Part shown: one piece after another, positions 7,919-15,465 of the stretch
Numbering within the stretch: the first letter of the stretch is position 1
Layout of the letters: every line of letters begins with the position of its first letter
Notes under the pieces: model-generated
Databases searched by the model: none
Told to the model about the DNA's origin: nothing
Seen by the model: the letters and a program-made list of their open reading frames with translations, nothing else
NCBI RefSeq assembly: GCF_001552255.1
Contig: NZ_BCQV01000003.1
Coordinates: forward strand, 1-53,148
Source: Alicyclobacillus shizuokensis NBRC 103103
GTDB lineage: Bacteria; Bacillota; Bacilli; Alicyclobacillales; Alicyclobacillaceae
DNA length: 53,148 nt
Reading direction: 5' to 3'
Program-made: the position numbers and the translations under genes

Positions 7919-8046
7919 TGGTGTACGGTGCGGAACCGGGCATCATGGGCATCCTCATCCTGGCCACGGGCTTCATGCATCCCGTGGCTGCATCTTTCAT
8001 CGGTATTGCGAAAGACACGCCTGTGTGGTATCTCGTTAGTGAGTGA
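7900..8046 (+). CDS. Possible 48-residue hydrophobic peptide or gene remnant
   Basis: An open frame from ATG at 7900 to TGA at 8046 encodes a peptide with one clear hydrophobic stretch (GIMGILILATGFMHPVAASFIGIA). It lies in the divergent promoter region and overlaps both operators, and no ribosome binding site is visible. It may be the tail of a lost membrane protein gene or chance. Confidence 0.2.
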   Translation: MIYIASMVYGAEPGIMGILILATGFMHPVAASFIGIAKDTPVWYLVSE

Positions 8047-8055
8047 TTACTCACT
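8038..8055 (+). promoter_or_regulatory. TetR-type operator upstream of the ABC exporter operon
   Basis: AGTGAGT-GATT-ACTCACT is a perfect inverted repeat with 7-bp arms, 18 bp before the chosen ATG of the ABC ATPase. The size and spacing fit TetR family operators. The third gene of the operon encodes a TetR regulator, so feedback control is likely. Confidence 0.65.
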
Positions 8056-8072
8056 TTAAAGGGGCGGATGAC

Positions 8073-8819
8073 ATGTTCGGCAAAGGGAGCCGCGAAGAAG
8101 GATGGGGAATCCAGGTCAGCCACGTGGACCGCAAGTTTGGCAAGAGGCTGGTGCTGCAAGACATCGATTTTGAAGTCAAGCCCGCAGAGATATTCGGGCT
8201 GTTGGGCCCCAGCGGATCGGGAAAGACGACGCTGGTCAAGCTCATGGCTGGAATCGATCGGCCTACGAGTGGAACGGTGGTCGTCGGCGGGGTACAGATG
8301 CCCCGGCTCGACATGTTGGGAAAAATAGGATACATGGCGCAATCGGACGCGCTGTACGCAGAGCTTACCGCGAAAGAGAATCTGGACTTTTTCGCATCCT
8401 TGTTCGGCCTGAGGGGCAGGGGACGCAGGCGTCGAATCGAGGAAGTCATGGAGCTTGTCCACCTCACCGATTCCATGAAAAAGCGGGTGTCGACGTATTC
8501 TGGCGGGATGAAACGGCGGCTGTCCCTGGCCATCGCGATGCTCCATCGGCCGCGGATTCTCATTTTGGACGAGCCGACGGTTGGCATCGATCCCGCCTTG
8601 CGCGTGTCCATCTGGAATGAATTGCGGGACATGAGTCAATCCGGAACGACCATCTTGGTCACAACCCATGTCATGGACGAGGCGGAGAAATGTCATCGTC
8701 TGGGTATGCTGCGGGACGGACGGCTGATTGCCGTCGGCACACCAGGCGAGCTGAAGGCAAGCACAAACGTGACGACAATTGAAGAGGCGTTCCTCGCCTT
8801 TGGAGGTGTTCGGGGATGA
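8073..8819 (+). CDS. ABC exporter ATP-binding protein (ABC-2 / DrrA type)
   Basis: About 248 residues. Walker A is GLLGPSGSGKTTLVK, the signature is YSGGMKRRLSLA, Walker B is ILILDEPTVGIDP, and the switch histidine is in VTTHVMDEAEKC. It energises export through the ABC-2 permease encoded next, which it overlaps by four bases (ATGA). I chose ATG 8073, with AAAGGGG upstream, because the earlier in-frame GTG at 8043 lies inside the operator palindrome. The C-terminal EEAFLAFGG is typical of this subfamily. The exported substrate is unknown. Confidence 0.9.
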   Translation: MFGKGSREEGWGIQVSHVDRKFGKRLVLQDIDFEVKPAEIFGLLGPSGSGKTTLVKLMAGIDRPTSGTVVVGGVQMPRLDMLGKIGYMAQSDALYAELTAKENLDFFASLFGLRGRGRRRRIEEVMELVHLTDSMKKRVSTYSGGMKRRLSLAIAMLHRPRILILDEPTVGIDPALRVSIWNELRDMSQSGTTILVTTHVMDEAEKCHRLGMLRDGRLIAVGTPGELKASTNVTTIEEAFLAFGGVRG

Positions 8820-9844
8820 GGGTTTGCGCCCTGGTTGTCCGGATTTGGCGTCAATTCCTGCATGACAAACGGACCCTGATGCTGATGCTGGTGGCGCCCA
8901 TCCTGATTCTGACCCTTGTTTCTCTCGTTTTCAACGGCAACACCTATAAGCCCAAAATCGGCACCGTCGATGTGCCGGCGATGGTGACGCAGCGCCTGGC
9001 CCAGGAGGACGTGAGCCTGGTTTCGTATTCGTCAACGAACAGCGCGCTTGAGGCATTGAAGACGCAGACCATCGACGCCTACATCAGCTGGCAAGACGGA
9101 AGGCCCGCTGTCGTTTTGGAAGGCAGCGATCCGTCCAAGAACAAGGCGATTCTCCTCGATCTTCAACAAATGGCCGAGGCCTCCTCGCCCGGCCCAACCG
9201 GCATCCAGCCCAAAATCACGTATCTGTACGGATCGGCCAAGATGTCATCCTTTGACAACTTCGGCCCTGTCCTCATTGGTTTCTTTGCGTTCTTCTTTGT
9301 CTTTCTGGTTGCGGGGATCTCCTTCCTGAAGGAGCGCACCACGGGCACACTTCAGCGCCTCGTGGCCACGCCGATTCGGCGTTGGGAAATCGTGGCGGGC
9401 TACGTCGCCGGATTTGGGTTGTTCACCACCATCCAGGCCATTTTGATAGCATGGTTTTGTGTCGACATCCTGGGCATGATGATGAATGGAAGGCTCATCA
9501 ACCTGTTGTTGATCACCCTGCTTTTGTCTATCACCGCGCTGACGCTGGGGACGTTTCTATCGTCGTTCGCCAACTCTGAGTTTCAAATGATGCAGTTCAT
9601 CCCGCTGGTCATCGTACCGCAGGTGTTCTTTTCTGGGCTGTTCAACATTGATACCATGGCGGTGTGGCTCCGTTGGCTGAGCAAGATCATGCCCCTCTAC
9701 TACGGCGCAGACGCCATGCGAAACGTGATGATTCGGGGCAAAGGGTTTACTGACATCGTGATGGATTTGGCCGTGCTGCTGGCGTTCTCGCTCGTTTTCA
9801 TGGTGCTGAACGTGTTGACGTTGCGCAAGTATCGGCACGTGTAG
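8816..9844 (+). CDS. ABC-2 family exporter permease
   Basis: A 342-residue membrane protein. One N-terminal helix (about residues 20-40) is followed by an outside domain of about 120 residues and then five hydrophobic segments. The motif FLKERTTGTLQRLVATPIRRWEIV in the membrane region is a hallmark of ABC-2 drug or lipid exporters. It overlaps the ATPase by ATGA and is 20 bp upstream of the TetR gene, so the three form one operon. Confidence 0.88.
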   Translation: MRVCALVVRIWRQFLHDKRTLMLMLVAPILILTLVSLVFNGNTYKPKIGTVDVPAMVTQRLAQEDVSLVSYSSTNSALEALKTQTIDAYISWQDGRPAVVLEGSDPSKNKAILLDLQQMAEASSPGPTGIQPKITYLYGSAKMSSFDNFGPVLIGFFAFFFVFLVAGISFLKERTTGTLQRLVATPIRRWEIVAGYVAGFGLFTTIQAILIAWFCVDILGMMMNGRLINLLLITLLLSITALTLGTFLSSFANSEFQMMQFIPLVIVPQVFFSGLFNIDTMAVWLRWLSKIMPLYYGADAMRNVMIRGKGFTDIVMDLAVLLAFSLVFMVLNVLTLRKYRHV

Positions 9845-9864
9845 CCGGTGATGGGGGTGAAGCC

Positions 9865-10530
9865 ATGGCTGAGGAGATGGAACAGTGGCTGTCTTCCCTG
9901 CTTCGTCTCACCGATGAAGAAGAGAAGATGACGGAAAAGCAGATCAAAATCATTCAGGCCGCCGTGGACATTTTTGCGGACAAAGGGTACGCGTCGACGT
10001 CGACAAGCGAGATCGCCCAGCGAGCCGGTGTGGCGGAGGGCACGATTTTCCGTCACTACAAAACGAAGAAAGACCTCCTCTTGTCCATAGTCGCGCCTGT
10101 GATGTCGAAGCTCGTCGCGCCGTTCGTGCTTCGCGATTTGCACCAAGTCCTGGATACGGAATACGAGCAGTTTGAGGACTTTCTGCGGGCGATGATGCGC
10201 AACAGGTTGGAGTTTGTTGTCAAACACGCGCCGATTGTGAAGATCATGCTGCATGAGATCCCGTTTCATCCCGAGCTGCAAAGCCAGTTCAAGGAGCAGC
10301 TGTTCCCCCAGGTCGGCGAGCGCCTGAAGCGCATCATCACGCATTTTCAGTCCCGCGGGGATCTCATCGAAATGCCCCCGTTCGCTCTTCTGCGAATGAG
10401 TGTGTCCGCCATCATGGGCTACATTTTCACGCGCTGCTATCTCTTTCCGGAGCATGATTGGAACGATGAGGAAGAGATTGAGCGTGTGGTGAATTTCATC
10501 ATGCACGGATTGGCGCCGAGGAAGGAATGA
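9865..10530 (+). CDS. TetR/AcrR family regulator of the ABC exporter
   Basis: A 221-residue protein. After about 30 extra N-terminal residues, the TetR helix-turn-helix reads STSEIAQRAGVAEGTIFRHYKTKKDLLLSI (residues about 50-75). The rest is an all-helical ligand-binding domain. GGGGGTG lies shortly before the ATG. Being last in the exporter operon, it most likely represses it through the palindrome at 8038-8055 and is released by an exported compound. Confidence 0.88.
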   Translation: MAEEMEQWLSSLLRLTDEEEKMTEKQIKIIQAAVDIFADKGYASTSTSEIAQRAGVAEGTIFRHYKTKKDLLLSIVAPVMSKLVAPFVLRDLHQVLDTEYEQFEDFLRAMMRNRLEFVVKHAPIVKIMLHEIPFHPELQSQFKEQLFPQVGERLKRIITHFQSRGDLIEMPPFALLRMSVSAIMGYIFTRCYLFPEHDWNDEEEIERVVNFIMHGLAPRKE

Positions 10531-10657
10531 TTCTCCCCCGACGCGTTTTTCGGAAAGGCTTGCCGCGCGGCACGGGGTTCGTGTCCTGGCCTACGGATGC
10601 CGGGTCGAGGCCGACCGGCTTGAGCTGGGCGACCCCGTGCCTGTGCAGCTCACTTGA
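10531..10657 (+). pseudogene. C-terminal remnant of sfsA (DNA/RNA nuclease SfsA family)
   Basis: Directly after the TetR stop, a frame without start or upstream body reads TRFSERLAARHGVRVLAYG and ends ELGDPVPVQLT-stop at 10657. This matches the conserved C terminus of SfsA (pattern F-x-x-x-L-x-x-A-x-x-x-GVxVxAYxCxV ... GxPVPV-x-L). The other roughly 190 residues expected for the family are absent. It abuts the remains of an ABC permease on the other strand, so this is probably a deletion or rearrangement junction. Confidence 0.7.
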
Positions 10658-10665
10658 TTCGTCAC

Positions 10666-11144
10666 CTACAGCGACATCTCTCGCCGGCGGAAGCCAGCGA
10701 CGGCGACGGCAAACAGCGCCGCGGCTGCGAGGGCGAGCCAGAGTGAGGTGGAGACAACGGGACCACGCCCGTGAATCAGGTCCTGCGGCTGGAAGACCGT
10801 GAACACGGACAGGTTAACAGATACGCCATCGATCCGTTGTCTACACTGCGCGCCATGAGTTTGGTGGCTGTCGTCACGGTATAGATGGCGAGGATAATCA
10901 AGTAGATGAGTCCGTAAAATTCGCCCGCGAGGAAGTCTCCCACTTGCGAGACGCCGGATTGGTACCCGATGACCTGCAGCATCCCGGGCGGCAAACTTTG
11001 CAACAGGGAGTTGAGCGCCGACGACTTGGCCAGCGACGGATACACGCCGATAAAGAGCCACAGATAGACGCTCGTGCCCAGTGCGTAACTCAGGATTGTA
11101 GGCGTATGGATCTTCAGGGTGGTTCGGAAAAGAGCCGCGCTCAC
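10666..11144 (-). pseudogene. ABC-2 permease with internal deletion and frameshift
   Basis: The first about 110 codons encode the start of an ABC-2 permease (FRTTLKIHTPTILSYALG ... ARSVDNGSMAYLLTCP). The frame then goes wrong and stops at 10776. The typical C terminus of the same family (VFQPQDLIHGRG then a final hydrophobic helix and FRRREMSL) resumes in another frame and ends at 10666. About 100 central residues with several membrane helices are missing. A shared CCTGTCCG at the junction suggests deletion between short repeats. The start GTG at 11144 has AGGAGG upstream, and the gene follows the ATPase directly, so the exporter is probably dead. Confidence 0.8.
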
Positions 11145-12029
11145 TTATAACGCCTCCTGTCCAGCGTAATAGTGCATGAAGATCTCCTCCAATCCCAAAT
11201 CCCGGGTGGTCATGCCTGTGACGTCGCACTGGGACAGGGCTTTGACGAAGCGGTTGTAATCCCCTCGCACCTCGATGTCGATTTCGTCGCCTCGCGTTTG
11301 CACGATTCGACATCCCGTTCTCTGCAGCTTCTGCACGTCTTCCCGGCCCGCCAGCTGCACCGTGAACACCCTGCGTTGGTGGGCGCGCAGGTCTTTCACG
11401 TCTTCCACGGCGACAATCCGCCCGTCCTTGAGGATGCCGACCCTGTCGCAGACGCGCTCCACTTCCGGAAACAGGTGCGAGGACAGCAAGACGGTGGCGC
11501 CCCGCCGCTCCTCCTCCTCAACCAGTTCCAGAAACCGCTGTTGCATCAGCGGATCCAGCCCGGATGTCGGCTCATCCAGGATCAAGACTTCAGGTCGGTG
11601 CATGAAGGCAGCCACGATGCCCAGTTTTTGTTTCGTCCCCTTTGACATTTTTGGAATCGGCATGCGGACGTCGAGTTCAAACCGCTCTATGAGTTCGTCT
11701 CGTCGCGTCACATCCTGGAGTTTCCTCATCCCTCCAAGCAGACGCAGAAACCTCATCCCGTTCATACCTTCCATGAAGCTCAACTCGCCGGGCAGGTATC
11801 CAACCATCTCATGTACCCGCGTCGCTTCCTGCCAACAATCATGCTGGCCAACGGTGGCGGCGCCGGAATCCGGACGGAGAAATCCCATGAGGATGCGGAG
11901 GGTCGTGGACTTTCCCGCCCCGTTCGGTCCCAGGTAGCCAAAGACCTCCCCCTTTTGGATGTCGAGGGACAGGTCGAAGATGCCCCGGCCACTCCGAAAT
12001 CTCTTGGTGACTTGGCGGAGACGTATCAC
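11145..12029 (-). CDS. ABC exporter ATP-binding protein, partner of the broken permease
   Basis: A 294-residue ATPase. Walker A is YLGPNGAGKSTTLRILMG, the signature is MSKGTKQKLGIVAAF (degenerate SKGTKQK form common in this subfamily), and Walker B is VLILDEPTSGLDPLM. A C-terminal DUF4162-like region follows. The GTG start at 12029 overlaps the upstream TetR stop as GTGA. The gene looks intact, but its membrane partner immediately downstream is deleted, so it lacks a function unless another permease serves it. Confidence 0.88.
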   Translation of the reverse strand: MIRLRQVTKRFRSGRGIFDLSLDIQKGEVFGYLGPNGAGKSTTLRILMGFLRPDSGAATVGQHDCWQEATRVHEMVGYLPGELSFMEGMNGMRFLRLLGGMRKLQDVTRRDELIERFELDVRMPIPKMSKGTKQKLGIVAAFMHRPEVLILDEPTSGLDPLMQQRFLELVEEEERRGATVLLSSHLFPEVERVCDRVGILKDGRIVAVEDVKDLRAHQRRVFTVQLAGREDVQKLQRTGCRIVQTRGDEIDIEVRGDYNRFVKALSQCDVTGMTTRDLGLEEIFMHYYAGQEAL

Positions 12030-12673
12030 TGTTGATGGACCTCCTTGTATACACCGCGCTTGATGATGTCCAGGTACACGTCCAGCTCGTCGTGCAGCCG
12101 CTGAAAGGATGCCTCGAAGTTCTCATCCACTGCGTCCGGAATTTGGCTGATGTACGCCTCCCGAAACCCTCGCGTCATGCATTCAACGATGAAGAAGACC
12201 TGTTCCCACCGCAGCCCGTCGCGCAGCTTGCCCGGAGGGAGCAGCGCCGCGACCTGGGCCATATATTGCTGCGTCGTGGCGGTGATGGCGTCCATTACCT
12301 TCGCGTATACAGGGTGTTCCGGTTCTTTGGCTATTCGCACCAAAAACCGATAGATGAGTGGGTGCTCTTGGCTGAATCGGATTTTGCGCATGGTGACTTC
12401 CTTCAACCAATGAAACGGATCGTCGAAGGATGGCGCGTCCTCTGCAGGAAACGCATTGACATAAGCTTTGAGCGCAATCTCCACAACATACAGGAACAGG
12501 GATTCTTTGTCTTCGAAGTACTTGAACAGCACTCCCTTGGAAATCCTGGCCTGCTCCACGATGCGGTTGGTCGAAGCCCGGTCATACCCGTTCTCCGCGA
12601 ACTCTCGGAGACTCGCCTGGACAATCTGCCCTTGTTTCTCCATGGGTAGGTTCAAAAACTGCGGAGAGGGCAC
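12026..12673 (-). CDS. TetR/AcrR family regulator
   Basis: A 215-residue protein. The N terminus PSPQFLNLPMEKQGQIVQAS is typical of TetR proteins, followed by the helix-turn-helix SDNRIVEQARISKGVLFKYFEDKESLF region (seen as TNRIVEQARISKGVLFKYF). I chose GTG at 12673 because GGAGG lies eight bases upstream; the frame stays open for another 130 codons upstream, but that part has no family likeness. It overlaps the ATPase gene by 4 bp and heads the operon. A promoter and palindrome upstream suggest autoregulation. Confidence 0.85.
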   Translation of the reverse strand: MPSPQFLNLPMEKQGQIVQASLREFAENGYDRASTNRIVEQARISKGVLFKYFEDKESLFLYVVEIALKAYVNAFPAEDAPSFDDPFHWLKEVTMRKIRFSQEHPLIYRFLVRIAKEPEHPVYAKVMDAITATTQQYMAQVAALLPPGKLRDGLRWEQVFFIVECMTRGFREAYISQIPDAVDENFEASFQRLHDELDVYLDIIKRGVYKEVHQQ

Positions 12674-12788
12674 ACGTGTCACCTCCAGTTCTGGATGGGT
12701 TGCGGCCTGGACCAGGCCTGGCTCGGTCACGAGGGCGATGGCCGGCGGCCGATGGTCTGACCTGCAAAAGGGTGATGATGCAGCTGCC

Positions 12789-12838
12789 GTGACCATGTGG
12801 TCACGAGAGATGATAGCGGGTTGGAGGTGGGGAGTCAA
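12789..12838 (-). promoter_or_regulatory. Promoter and operator of the second TetR-ABC operon
   Basis: Reading leftward: TTGACT (12838-12833), a 17-bp spacer, TATCAT (12815-12810). The palindrome GTGACCATGTGGTCAC at 12789-12804 covers the expected transcription start. This is a convincing sigma-A promoter with a repressor site for the TetR protein encoded first. Confidence 0.65.
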
Positions 12839-13319
12839 GGGGGAGGTTGTCTGGAGACGGGTCATGTAGCAAACAGTTGCGCGTGGCTTTGGGTCATTGT
12901 AGGGAGCGCAGAGAAGTATGTGCACACATGGCACGGCAGGCAGGTGAGGCACGATCGGGTGCATGATCGAAGGAGTCTTATACGACATTTTTAGGGAATC
13001 TGCATCAATGCTCGCGTGGATGTGAAGCCGTTGTTGATACGCACAAGATCCGTCCTCCGTCATGAGCAACGAAAGATTTATTCCCGTGGAAAATGGAACC
13101 CTGTATTGTTCTGATGCACAGCTCTCGGCTTCCTGCAGTTACGGGATTTCGATATTCGTGTGAAGAAGCTGGTCATCCGCTCACAACACCAGCCATAGCG
13201 CATCCCACATTCTACCCAAGAGGGGCGGAGGGCTCATTTTGTGTACCATCCCTTTTTACAGACACAACTTCAACTGTCCATGTCAGGTTCGAAATAACCT
13301 AAGAGGTTATTGACGAAAG
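12839..13319. other. Intergenic region without a recognised gene
   Basis: About 480 bp between the TetR promoter and the insertion sequence. Several short frames exist in both directions, but none has a family likeness or good ribosome binding site. The stretch is more AT-rich than its left neighbours and may be worn-out sequence that tolerated the insertion. Confidence 0.5.
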
Positions 13320-13391
13320 TAAATAGGGTCTGCTGAACGAACGGAAAGTCCTTTACCGGCCAGGATTTTTGGACCCTGGACGCGAATTTAT

Positions 13392-13432
13392 GTGCAAGGG
13401 TTTTTGTAGACAGGAGCGCAAAATCCTTGCAC
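13392..13432 (+). repeat. Subterminal hairpin in the IS leader
   Basis: GTGCAAGG (13392-13399) pairs with CCTTGCAC (13425-13432), ending three bases before the transposase ribosome binding site. Structures here in other IS elements damp read-through expression; this role is inferred. Confidence 0.5.
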
Positions 13433-13447
13433 ATGGAGGACAGATCG

Positions 13448-14926
13448 ATGTTCCGCGCGAGGGAGAACCAACTTATTTTGCCAGGTGATTTCTTCCTTCC
13501 GTTCGGTGGGAAGTTGAATGAGGATAATCGCTGGGTCAAGCTTGCGCAGGTGATCCCGTGGCGGAAAGTGGAAAAACACTACGGAGAACAGTTCAAATCC
13601 CGGACGATGGGTCAAGAGGCGTATCCAGTCCGTATGGCGCTTGGCGCCCTCATTATTCAGGAACGGTTAGGTCTCAGTGACCGGGAGACGGGCCAGCAGA
13701 TCACGGAGAACCCGTATCTGCAGTACTTCATCGGACTTCCGGAGTTCCAACAGAAGCCGCCGTTCCACCCTTCCCTGATGACGCACTTCCGCAAGCGGCT
13801 AGGCAGTGACATCATCAACCAGGTCAACGAATGGATTGCCGAGGAACAAGACGATGACCACGCTGATTCGGATGATCAGGACGGTGGTTCCGGGTCTGAG
13901 GCGGACACACATGCGACGGAAGTGCGTGCTGAGAATACCCAAGAAACCGGAAATCAAGGCAAGCTCCTTTTGGATGCGACGTGTGCGCCGGCAGACATCG
14001 CTTATCCCACAGACCTGTCGCTGCTCAACGAGGCGCGTGAGAAACTGGAGGAAATCATCGACGTCCTGCATGCAGCACGGAAAGGCGGTAAGCGCAAGCC
14101 ACGGACGTACCGTGAGAAGGCACGCAAAGCGTACCTGGCCGTGGCCAAACAGCGTCGTGTGAGTTCGAGGGTGCTTCGCAAGGCGATTGGCAAGCAGCTG
14201 CGGTTTGTGGCCAGGGACCTGCGCATCATTGCGCGGTTGAAAGATGAAGTCGGGCTGAGCGTACTCAGCTGGCGTCAGTACCATCAACTTCTCGTGATTT
14301 GCGAGCTGCACCGACAGCAAGAGGAAATGTATCGCAAGTGCACGCATCGCATTGAAGACCGCATCGTGAGCATCTCGCAGCCGCATGTGCGTCCAATCGT
14401 TCGAGGCAAAGCGCGGGCCAATGTGGAGTTCGGGGCCAAGGTGGCAGTGAGCCTCGTGAATGGGTATGTGAGGCTGGAACGGTTGGAGTGGAACAACTTC
14501 CACGAGGGTCTGACGTTGCAGGCGGCGGTGGAAGCGTACAGGGAGAGGTATGGTTGTTATCCGGAAACCGTGCTGGCCGACAAGGCGTACCGAACCCGGG
14601 AGAACCTGCGCTATTGCAAGGAACGGGGCATCCGGTTGAGCGGGCCAGCATTGGGGCGGCCATCGCGGTCCTTGGCGGTGGAACAAAAGCGAATCGAGCA
14701 GCAGGATGCAGCGGAGCGCAACGAGATTGAAGGCAAGATTGGCGAAGGCAAGCGCCTGTATGGGCTCGGCCTGATCCGTGCACGTCTGCGAGAAACCAGT
14801 GAAACGGTGATTGCCTTGCAACTGCTGGTGATGAACCTGGAGCGGCGGCTTCGCCTGCTTTTTTGTGCTATTTTGTACAGACTTATGACGATTGGTGTGT
14901 CGGGCAGGGGACCGTTGCTCGCGTGA
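13448..14926 (+). CDS. Transposase, DDE type (IS4/IS5 superfamily)
   Basis: About 492 residues. The N-terminal DUF772-type domain reads FLPFGGKLNEDNRWVKLAQ and YPVRMALGALIIQERLGLSDRE. DDE candidates are the Asp in LLLDATCAPADIAYP (about residue 173), the Asp in TVLADKAYRTREN (about residue 376) and the Glu in IEGKIGEGKRLYGL near residue 430. An acidic insert (about residues 135-165) separates the N-terminal domain from the catalytic core. ATG 13448 is preferred because GGAGGA is 7 bases upstream; the TTG at 13427 is unlikely. It is full length and appears active by sequence. Confidence 0.9.
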   Translation: MFRARENQLILPGDFFLPFGGKLNEDNRWVKLAQVIPWRKVEKHYGEQFKSRTMGQEAYPVRMALGALIIQERLGLSDRETGQQITENPYLQYFIGLPEFQQKPPFHPSLMTHFRKRLGSDIINQVNEWIAEEQDDDHADSDDQDGGSGSEADTHATEVRAENTQETGNQGKLLLDATCAPADIAYPTDLSLLNEAREKLEEIIDVLHAARKGGKRKPRTYREKARKAYLAVAKQRRVSSRVLRKAIGKQLRFVARDLRIIARLKDEVGLSVLSWRQYHQLLVICELHRQQEEMYRKCTHRIEDRIVSISQPHVRPIVRGKARANVEFGAKVAVSLVNGYVRLERLEWNNFHEGLTLQAAVEAYRERYGCYPETVLADKAYRTRENLRYCKERGIRLSGPALGRPSRSLAVEQKRIEQQDAAERNEIEGKIGEGKRLYGLGLIRARLRETSETVIALQLLVMNLERRLRLLFCAILYRLMTIGVSGRGPLLA

Positions 14927-15225
14927 CGTTTGGCGGCAGGCCAAGACGCCATACAACAGCATACAAGCCAAGTGCCGTCGAATCTCGCAGAAAGACTCGT
15001 TCAGCAGACCCTAAATAAATATCATATACTTTCTGATCGTAAACCCTAAATATACTATTTGTTTACTATGCATTCCGCAATCCTGTCTTGATGTATCCCG
15101 ATTTGGCATGAATTTGTTGCCTCTATGGATATCTCTGCAATTCAAGGATGCAGCCACAATACGTTGACGTCTATCTCGTCATCAGCTCAGATAAAACGCG
15201 GAGGAATAATTCGGAGGAATAGTCA

Positions 15226-15459
15226 ATGAAGCGTGTAATAGCGATGTGGCTCGTTACCGTGGTTCTGATTGTCTTTCTGTACGTGGGAATGACCGCGCTT
15301 TGTATGAATCACGTAAAACCGACTGTGCTCGGTATGCCGTTGCTGTACTTCTGGTTTGTCTTAGTGCCTTTACTCAGTCCACTTATTCTCGGTGCTCTGT
15401 ATTTGTATGATCTTCGGCATAATCCACAGTTGGAATACGATCAGCAGGAAAAGGGATGA
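15226..15459 (+). CDS. Small membrane partner of the SSS symporter (DUF3311-like)
   Basis: A 77-residue protein with two hydrophobic helices (about 5-27 and 40-63), joined by a loop containing VKPTVLGMPLLYFWFV, the pattern of DUF3311-type proteins. These are usually encoded just before a sodium:solute symporter, as here (six bases apart). The start follows GGAGGAATAGTC. Its role is probably to assist or stabilise the symporter; no function is proven for the family. Confidence 0.75.
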   Translation: MKRVIAMWLVTVVLIVFLYVGMTALCMNHVKPTVLGMPLLYFWFVLVPLLSPLILGALYLYDLRHNPQLEYDQQEKG

Positions 15460-15465
15460 AATAAC

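Larger units (their letters stand above)
13326..15011 (+). mobile_element. Complete insertion sequence, IS4/IS5 superfamily (IS5- or IS1182-like)
   Basis: The left end GGGTCTGCTGAACGA at 13326 is repeated inverted at the right end (TCGTTCAGCAGACCC, ending 15011), 15 bp identical. Both ends are flanked by the direct repeat TAAATA (13320-13325 and 15012-15017), a 6-bp target duplication. The element is 1,686 bp with one transposase gene, so it looks complete and possibly recent. Confidence 0.9.
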
